From assembly GCA_029216955.1 (NCBI GenBank), contig JANAVB010029819.1:40067753-40131752 (forward strand): 64,000 bases of DNA. The letters are read 5' to 3'. Under the pieces are notes generated by a model. The model was not told the DNA's origin. It searched no databases and saw only the letters and a list, made by a program, of their open reading frames with translations. Position 1 is the stretch's first letter. The number at the start of each line of letters is the position of its first letter. Origin of the DNA: Iris pallida. Lineage: Eukaryota > Streptophyta > Magnoliopsida > Asparagales > Iridaceae. The position numbers and the translations under genes are program-made. Below are positions 59,094-64,000 of the stretch, in pieces.

Positions 59094-59899
59094 TGTTGGA
59101 GTGGGTGGGGTTCCCAACCTATGTGGAGAAGACCCCGGAGTGCGACGAGCGCCGTTCGTATGTCGAAGAAGCTCGGGAAGTAGGCGACGCGGAGTTGCTA
59201 CTGCTGCTGCTGCTCCTAAGGGAGGTTCTGGCCTAGGCCTGCCGAGTTCGGCCCGAACTCGGTCCCAGGCCGAGTTCTGGCCGAACTCGGTCTGGCCATT
59301 CCAGAATTGTGGCGCTAGGTTCTGTTTGCTCGACACAGAGTTCTGGCCGAACTCTGTGTCGTCGGGGTTGATGCGGGAATTTGGATGAGTTTTCATCATT
59401 GGATCTAATCCAACGGTCCAGGTTGGCTTCGGGATTAGGGAGTTAAGTTGGGATTTCCAAACCCTAATTCATAACGCAACGTAACACAAGAAAAGAGAGA
59501 GAAGGAGACAAGAGTGCCATTGCAACTTCGGAGAAGAAGACGGAGGATTGAAGGTCGCTATTCGAAGAAGATCATGTTCGGGTAATCTCTACTCGTTGTT
59601 CTCGCTCTTCGTAGCCTTGTAATCATTGTTCTTATTTCTGAGTGTTGTGGGGATCCGATTTGGATCGGGAGGAGTTTGTAGAGGGTGTAATTTCTTCTAT
59701 TCCATTAGTGGAGGCTTCTCAGGGTTGGACTCCGATCGTCCCGTGGTTTTTTCCCGCAAGGGTTTTCCACGTCAAAAATTCTCTGTGTCTACGTGGATCG
59801 TTTTTGTGTGATTGTTTTTGGGTTCGTGCGTTGTATTGCTCGGTCCTCTCGCAGGTACTCTCCGGTTTGGGGAAAGGTTTCCGCGCTTCTTTCCCATCA
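59094..59899 (+). repeat. 3' LTR of element J
   Basis: 806 bases, preceded by the purine tract GAAGAGGGAGATT (59081-59093). Same length as the 5' LTR. Confidence 0.95.
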
Positions 59900-59904
59900 A
59901 TCCC

Positions 59905-60515
59905 GACATACCTAACTCGGAGAGAAAATCAACTTAGAAAGAAATGCACCACCTATTACATTTTATACACCAAGCCAAGCAAACTAGAAGAGCATAACAT
60001 AGTTCTTTGACTACTATTTTACAAAATGTTCCATCTTCTAGTTCGTGCTATAATTCTATCGCATATGTATAATATCATGGGAGCAGATCTGTTGTCTCCA
60101 AAATCTGTGAACCAAACATGTCCCACTCCCATAAAAATGTGGGTCTCACTGATCATGGATGTCATTTTTAAAATAACTAGTGTATTTTTTCAATCTTTAG
60201 TACATCAGTTATTGAATTGTACGTATACAATGTGTTAGTCCACGTGGTAAGTGTTGAGGATTTCATAGGTGGACATGGTTCAAATTCTATAATCAATATT
60301 TATTTTTATCATTATTTAATAAATTATTCCATTCGAGCATAGGCCTCGATGAGACCTAGCTCAAACTTAGACGATGGACACAAAGTGATGTACTGATGGT
60401 GCACTTTGCACTTCATATCGGCTGCAGAGTTAGCAAGCATGATAGTCTTATCGTGACCCATACGGGTAACCTAGCAAGTTGTCATACGGGTTGGCACGGA
60501 TTGTTGTCTCCCAGG
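59905..60515. other. Intergenic, no gene recognised
   Basis: AT-rich flank right of element J. The 70-codon frame at 60026 has no recognisable content. A weak SINE-like motif pair is listed separately. Confidence 0.5.
60235..60300 (+). repeat. Possible tRNA-derived SINE head
   Basis: GTGGTAAGTGTTG (60244-60256) resembles a Pol III A box, and GGTTCAAATTC (60277-60287) a B box, about 30 bases apart and followed by an AT-rich tail. Only two short motifs support this. Confidence 0.25.
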
Positions 60516-60681
60516 CAAGGGCGTACCTAAGTAAAGGGTTGGGGTGGGCTGGAGTCTACCCCAAAAAATTTGTTTTTTCATGTATAATTTTTTTTGAATT
60601 TTTTTATATGAGTTAGTCTATACCTAGCCCACCCTAACACACTCCAGCCTACCCCAACTCGAGTTTCTGGTTCCGCCCTTG
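60516..60681. mobile_element. hAT-type MITE, 166 bp
   Basis: Begins CAAGGGCG and ends CGCCCTTG, with related subterminal TTGGGGT(G/A)GGCTGGAGT in inverted orientation. Flanked by a perfect 8-bp TSD CTCCCAGG (60508-60515 and 60682-60689), the size made by hAT transposases. No coding capacity. Confidence 0.9.
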
Positions 60682-60689
60682 CTCCCAGG

Positions 60690-61005
60690 GTCGTCGATTA
60701 GGTGACCTCGTGGGGTCCGCTCATAGGTTCACCTCGACGATTTGTCTCACTAGGTATAGATTCGCAAGTAGCTAAAGATAACCCACGTGAGTAGGCATGC
60801 ATGATAGGTTCACAGGATGGCCTCACAGGGTCGCCTCGTAGGTTCTCCTTGTCAGTTGTTGCATTAGGTAGCATCGTCGAGTAGCTGCATAGGGAGCCAG
60901 GGATGCTGAATCTCAAAGAAGTGACCGTTTCACCCATTCATTGCAGGGAGTTATACTCCTAATTGAATGCTGCTGCTACTAGTCCTTTCAAATTCGTAAT
61001 ATAGT
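60690..61005 (+). repeat. Unclassified repeat with internal duplication (copy of 34993-35430)
   Basis: Two diverged units of about 100 bases (GGTGACCTCGTGGGGTCC...AAGTAGCT and GATGGCCTCACAGGGTCGCC...GAGTAGCTGCAT). The second and its 3' flank match 34993-35430. The MITE at 60516 sits just upstream of the same repeat. Confidence 0.6.
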
Positions 61006-63029
61006 TGGATGTTTAGCTTTGTAAATAGACAAAATGTTAGGTACATTGTTTACGTTAGATATGCCTGATTTTTTCTCCTCTAATAATCTGTAAACAAAAA
61101 AAATAAAAATAAAGTTACCGACCTCCAGTTATGTCGTGCACGAAGCACTACCGTAAGAATTAATATGGGTCTATGTACAGACTTTTTCGGATGCTTCTAT
61201 TGGCAAAACCACCGCTCTACCGGTATCCCATCATAACACACAACTCGGGAAGATTGATCTTGACTTAGCTCTGCCCAGAACGAGGATACGAAGAACAGAA
61301 AAGATTTTCGTGACAAGAATTTGAAAGAGATTTTTGTGTGTTAAGAGAGGAGATGAAAGGCTCATAATATAGGCACAAACTTTGTAACCATTGCTTGAAT
61401 CAAGGACATAATAGATGCTAAATAAAGGCATATAAAAATGTGGTTCATTGTATTTGGACAAAATTAATGGTGTCCAACATTCAAAAATTTAAGTAGGAAT
61501 TAAAGTGGTTAAATGTCAATGAATAGCAAAAGTTTTAGGATTTTAATCCGAACCCGAAGATGAAATCGAATCAGCCCGTAGATGTGGGACTAAAAATTTG
61601 TGAGGAGCTTGGTTTTGAATGAAACTAGAGCAATACCACCAACAACCCCCCCCCCCTAAAAAACCAAGTTTTGAATAAGGAAAGAATATGAGTAGAAAAG
61701 ATCTGGGCAGGTTTATACTATGCATAAATGAGATAGACTACAACCTTGAATCTCACGTAGTGACTATTGTCTTTGTCTGAAGAAGAGCTTGATAGACTAT
61801 GCCTTGGATCAGTCTTCTTGAATCAGATTCAGAAAATAGCATATGTAGTATGCTAGAGGTACTTGCGTCTATCGGATGGCGCGTTTGAATGACCATGTGC
61901 ACTTTTCCACATTCATGAGAGTTGTCTAGGATCACCGTGTTCTATAGTCGTGGCCTTCATGACCTCTCATATAGGTAAGTCCTAAATGGGTTGCTGATTG
62001 GAATCAACCATGCATAACTATGCTTGGACCTATTAAGAGTTTTAAAACTCATCCTAACCAAATCACACCAGAACACTGTCACCATAGAGATGAAGAAACA
62101 TTGTACACATGTACAGCCACTTGGATATTATTTTAATAAAATTTTAATCTCATGTCAGCGTTCCATAAAGTCACTTAAGTCCAGCTTGTTTTTACCCATT
62201 GAACCGACTTCTTGGGATCTCCAGTCAGTCTCGATTGGATTGCCACTGCTGGTGACTTACTTATGGGCTTAATCCCATCCTCCTTGATGATTCTAGGATT
62301 AATTTCGTAGACAAACTCTTCATCAAGAGTAAACAGACTCTTCGTCAATAGATATGTAAAGTTCTTTTATGACTTTATAATCAACAACTACATTTTTGCT
62401 TTTAAAGCTCTTATAATGTCTTGAAACGCACCTACATGTACCTGTTTATCTTAGAATTATTCACAAGATCATGCTTTTAGCATAGTTTTAAAATAAATGA
62501 CAGGTATAGAAATATGTTGATCATCTAAAGTATAAAATGTCAGAGCCATACAACTTCAGTACAAGATGTAACTGAACCTAACATTTCTGAGTATATAATA
62601 CTCTTTAGCTATGATTCTTACGTAAACTAAAGAGATGACAACTCCTCATAGAGAAGAAAAATTATAATGGATTATATGTCATATGAGTCAATTACCCAAT
62701 TTGTATTAAAAAGATTTTTTTTATGATACAATTTTATAGTCTAAAATATCCTTAAAAAAATATTCTAGAACTGGTTTAACTGATTTAGTTATTTCCTAAA
62801 TCAGATTTGGTGACATCAAAAATATTTATCAAATATGTGATTTTACTAATTGTTGATATAAACATTAGGACAGTGAGCAAAAACTCATCTGACTCTATCA
62901 TCTCTTAAAGTAAGATACAGTAACTTTCAGCCTGGGCTCTAAAGATTTATCTTTACAAGCCATTTTTACAAAATGACAGTCTAAAGTAATTGAATAATAG
63001 TTTAAGAAAATTTTGCTAGTTAACCTTAT
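61006..63029. other. AT-rich region, no gene recognised
   Basis: No convincing coding frame on either strand; all frames are under 85 codons. Contains an 11-base C run (61646-61656). On the minus strand near 62163-62310, the words GGTTCAATGGGTAAAAACAAGC (read in parts) and GGGATTAAGCCCATAAGTAAGT look like decayed retroelement leader sequence, but I cannot name the family. Confidence 0.45.
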
Positions 63030-63210
63030 CAAATCTTTAGTTTATCAAGTTTTGATCAACTTGGGTTAGCTGTAGGGGCTGTTTTCCAGCTAGCGGAGGT
63101 CCACAGGGAGACGATTAAATACCATGTCGCTTAGAGCTATTTACGTCCGGTTGACAGATGGACCCTTTCGGCTTGTACCCAAACTGATCTTAATTTTTAA
63201 AACTTTATAT
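63030..63210 (-). repeat. Inverted homolog of the element I leader block
   Basis: The reverse complement contains GGGTACAAGCCGAAAGGG, CTAAGCGAC and GCCCCTACAGCTAACCCAA, matching 37325-37490 in order and spacing. It suggests a related copia element in minus orientation at the right edge of the window. Confidence 0.6.
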
Positions 63211-64000
63211 TTAAAAGAATTTGCAATTTCACTAACTATTTTCTTATGACAAATTGTTTGAATGAATAAAAGAATTATAGCGTCACAAAATATAAGCAAG
63301 AATAATGTCTGTCTAAATATTGTAACAAAACAATATTGAAATTTCTTTATGACTAGAAATTCTAATATTGTGATAATAAAGTCATTTAAGGTCCAAACAT
63401 ATAAAACTAACATGTGATGTATATCACTTTTATACAATAATATATAGAACCATATGTAAAAACCAATTGGCTTATAGATTTCAACAATATATTTCTCCAA
63501 TTAAATTTAGTAATAAAAATGAATAGAATATATGAATTGTAAATGTGAAAAATTACCTTTCCACGTGATCGAAACAATTTTGTACCTCTTGATTTTGGCT
63601 TATCAATAACACTTCAGAAGATGTCATTTATCATCATTTTAGAAAGTTCTATTATTCTTGCTAAACAACCATTAGTGTCCAAGAATTTGGAAAATGAGAT
63701 TTACAAAACATTACATTTGGAAAGAGAGCAAAGACATTTGTTTTACGTACCTTAATCCTTAGCTTGTTTGAGTCTGTTCTAACAAGTCAAAATCTCTAAT
63801 GCTTCTGATTTGAAGAGATAATATTACAAAGATCATGTTTACAATGAGTTAGTACAAAACAATTTTTTTTATTACCGTCACCGATAACATGTTACTCTTT
63901 TCCAAAAAGTAAAAAATATCTCTGAGGATTCTACCTTCAAGAGAATACAAGTTAGTTTACATAATTACAAGAAATTTAAATGAAACAAAATACGAGCTTG
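63211..64000. other. AT-rich right edge, no gene recognised
   Basis: Probably the rest of the leader of a copia element on the minus strand, given the block beside it. The 119-codon minus frame at 63141-63500 is Ile/Phe/Tyr-rich and runs into the conserved non-coding block, so it is not taken as a gene. Confidence 0.4.

Larger units (their letters stand above)
54169..59899 (+). mobile_element. Complete Ty1/copia element J (Tork-like)
   Basis: 5731 bases with two 806-base LTRs (about 19 differences by eye, nearly all transitions), a perfect TSD ATCCC (54164-54168 and 59900-59904), a tRNA-iMet primer site and a polypurine tract. One gag-pol frame in the order gag, protease, integrase, RT, RNase H. 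The domain wording fits the Tork/TAR group (inferred). Nonsense and frameshift changes make this copy inactive. Confidence 0.95.

Noticed and set aside
63141..63500. 119-codon minus ORF resembling a membrane protein
   Set aside because: AT-rich composition gives hydrophobic codons; its end overlaps the conserved non-coding leader block.

Overview
The window is nuclear DNA from a large, repeat-rich flowering plant, most likely a monocot. Three things point this way: chromovirus-type Ty3/gypsy elements with 2.5-3.9 kb LTRs, several rounds of nested insertion, and GC-rich plant gene fragments with telo-box 5' leaders. I see no bacterial genes, rRNA, tRNA or CRISPR. Only one ordinary host gene looks intact: a short ripening-related (barwin/kiwellin-type) secreted protein at 41617-42018 on the minus strand. 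Almost everything else is transposable elements, and 5-bp, 3-bp or 8-bp target-site duplications (TSDs) fix many boundaries to the base.

Layout. 1-4577: end of a pol-less Ty3/gypsy element (E), with a gag remnant and a 3.9 kb LTR. It lies inside a CACTA transposon (F, right end at 6575) that carries a decayed Ptta/En/Spm transposase. 6576-7470: fragment of a Ty1/copia H-family LTR. 7471-27891: a non-autonomous Ty3-like element (B, minus) with a non-coding 1.9 kb interior. Its left LTR was split first or second by a CACTA element (K, 8187-11705) and by a full chromovirus (A, 13011-23776, TSD GTCGG). 27892-34992: 5'-truncated Ty3/gypsy element (C, minus), itself split by a 2.6 kb solo LTR (D, 29851-32434). 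34993-35836: unclassified repeat. 35837-41448: complete but coding-dead Ty1/copia element (I, TSD CATGC). 41449-43651: host-like segment with the ripening-related gene. 43652-53733: degenerate Ty1/copia element (H, minus), with its left LTR split by a 3.3 kb solo LTR (G, TSD TGGCT). 54169-59899: complete Ty1/copia element (J, TSD ATCCC) with a tRNA-iMet primer site and scattered nonsense mutations. 60516-60681: hAT-type MITE (TSD CTCCCAGG). 61006-64000: AT-rich sequence without a recognisable gene, except for a block homologous to the leader of element I.

The most interesting object is CACTA element K. Between its perfect CACTACAACAAAAA termini it carries no visible transposase. Instead it carries pieces of host genes, all on its minus strand: the first exon of an RER1 Golgi-retrieval receptor with its telo-box leader and splice donor, part of a PHD-finger exon, and a third unrecognised exon-like segment, all apparently chimeric. 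This is a Pack-type (gene-capturing) CACTA. The sister LTR of element B preserves the empty insertion site, so the insertion is directly provable from this window. Element I is also notable: its two 195-bp LTRs differ at one base although its pol is full of stops, lacks gag and has YVDN instead of YVDD. This suggests a dead copy that was recently moved in trans.
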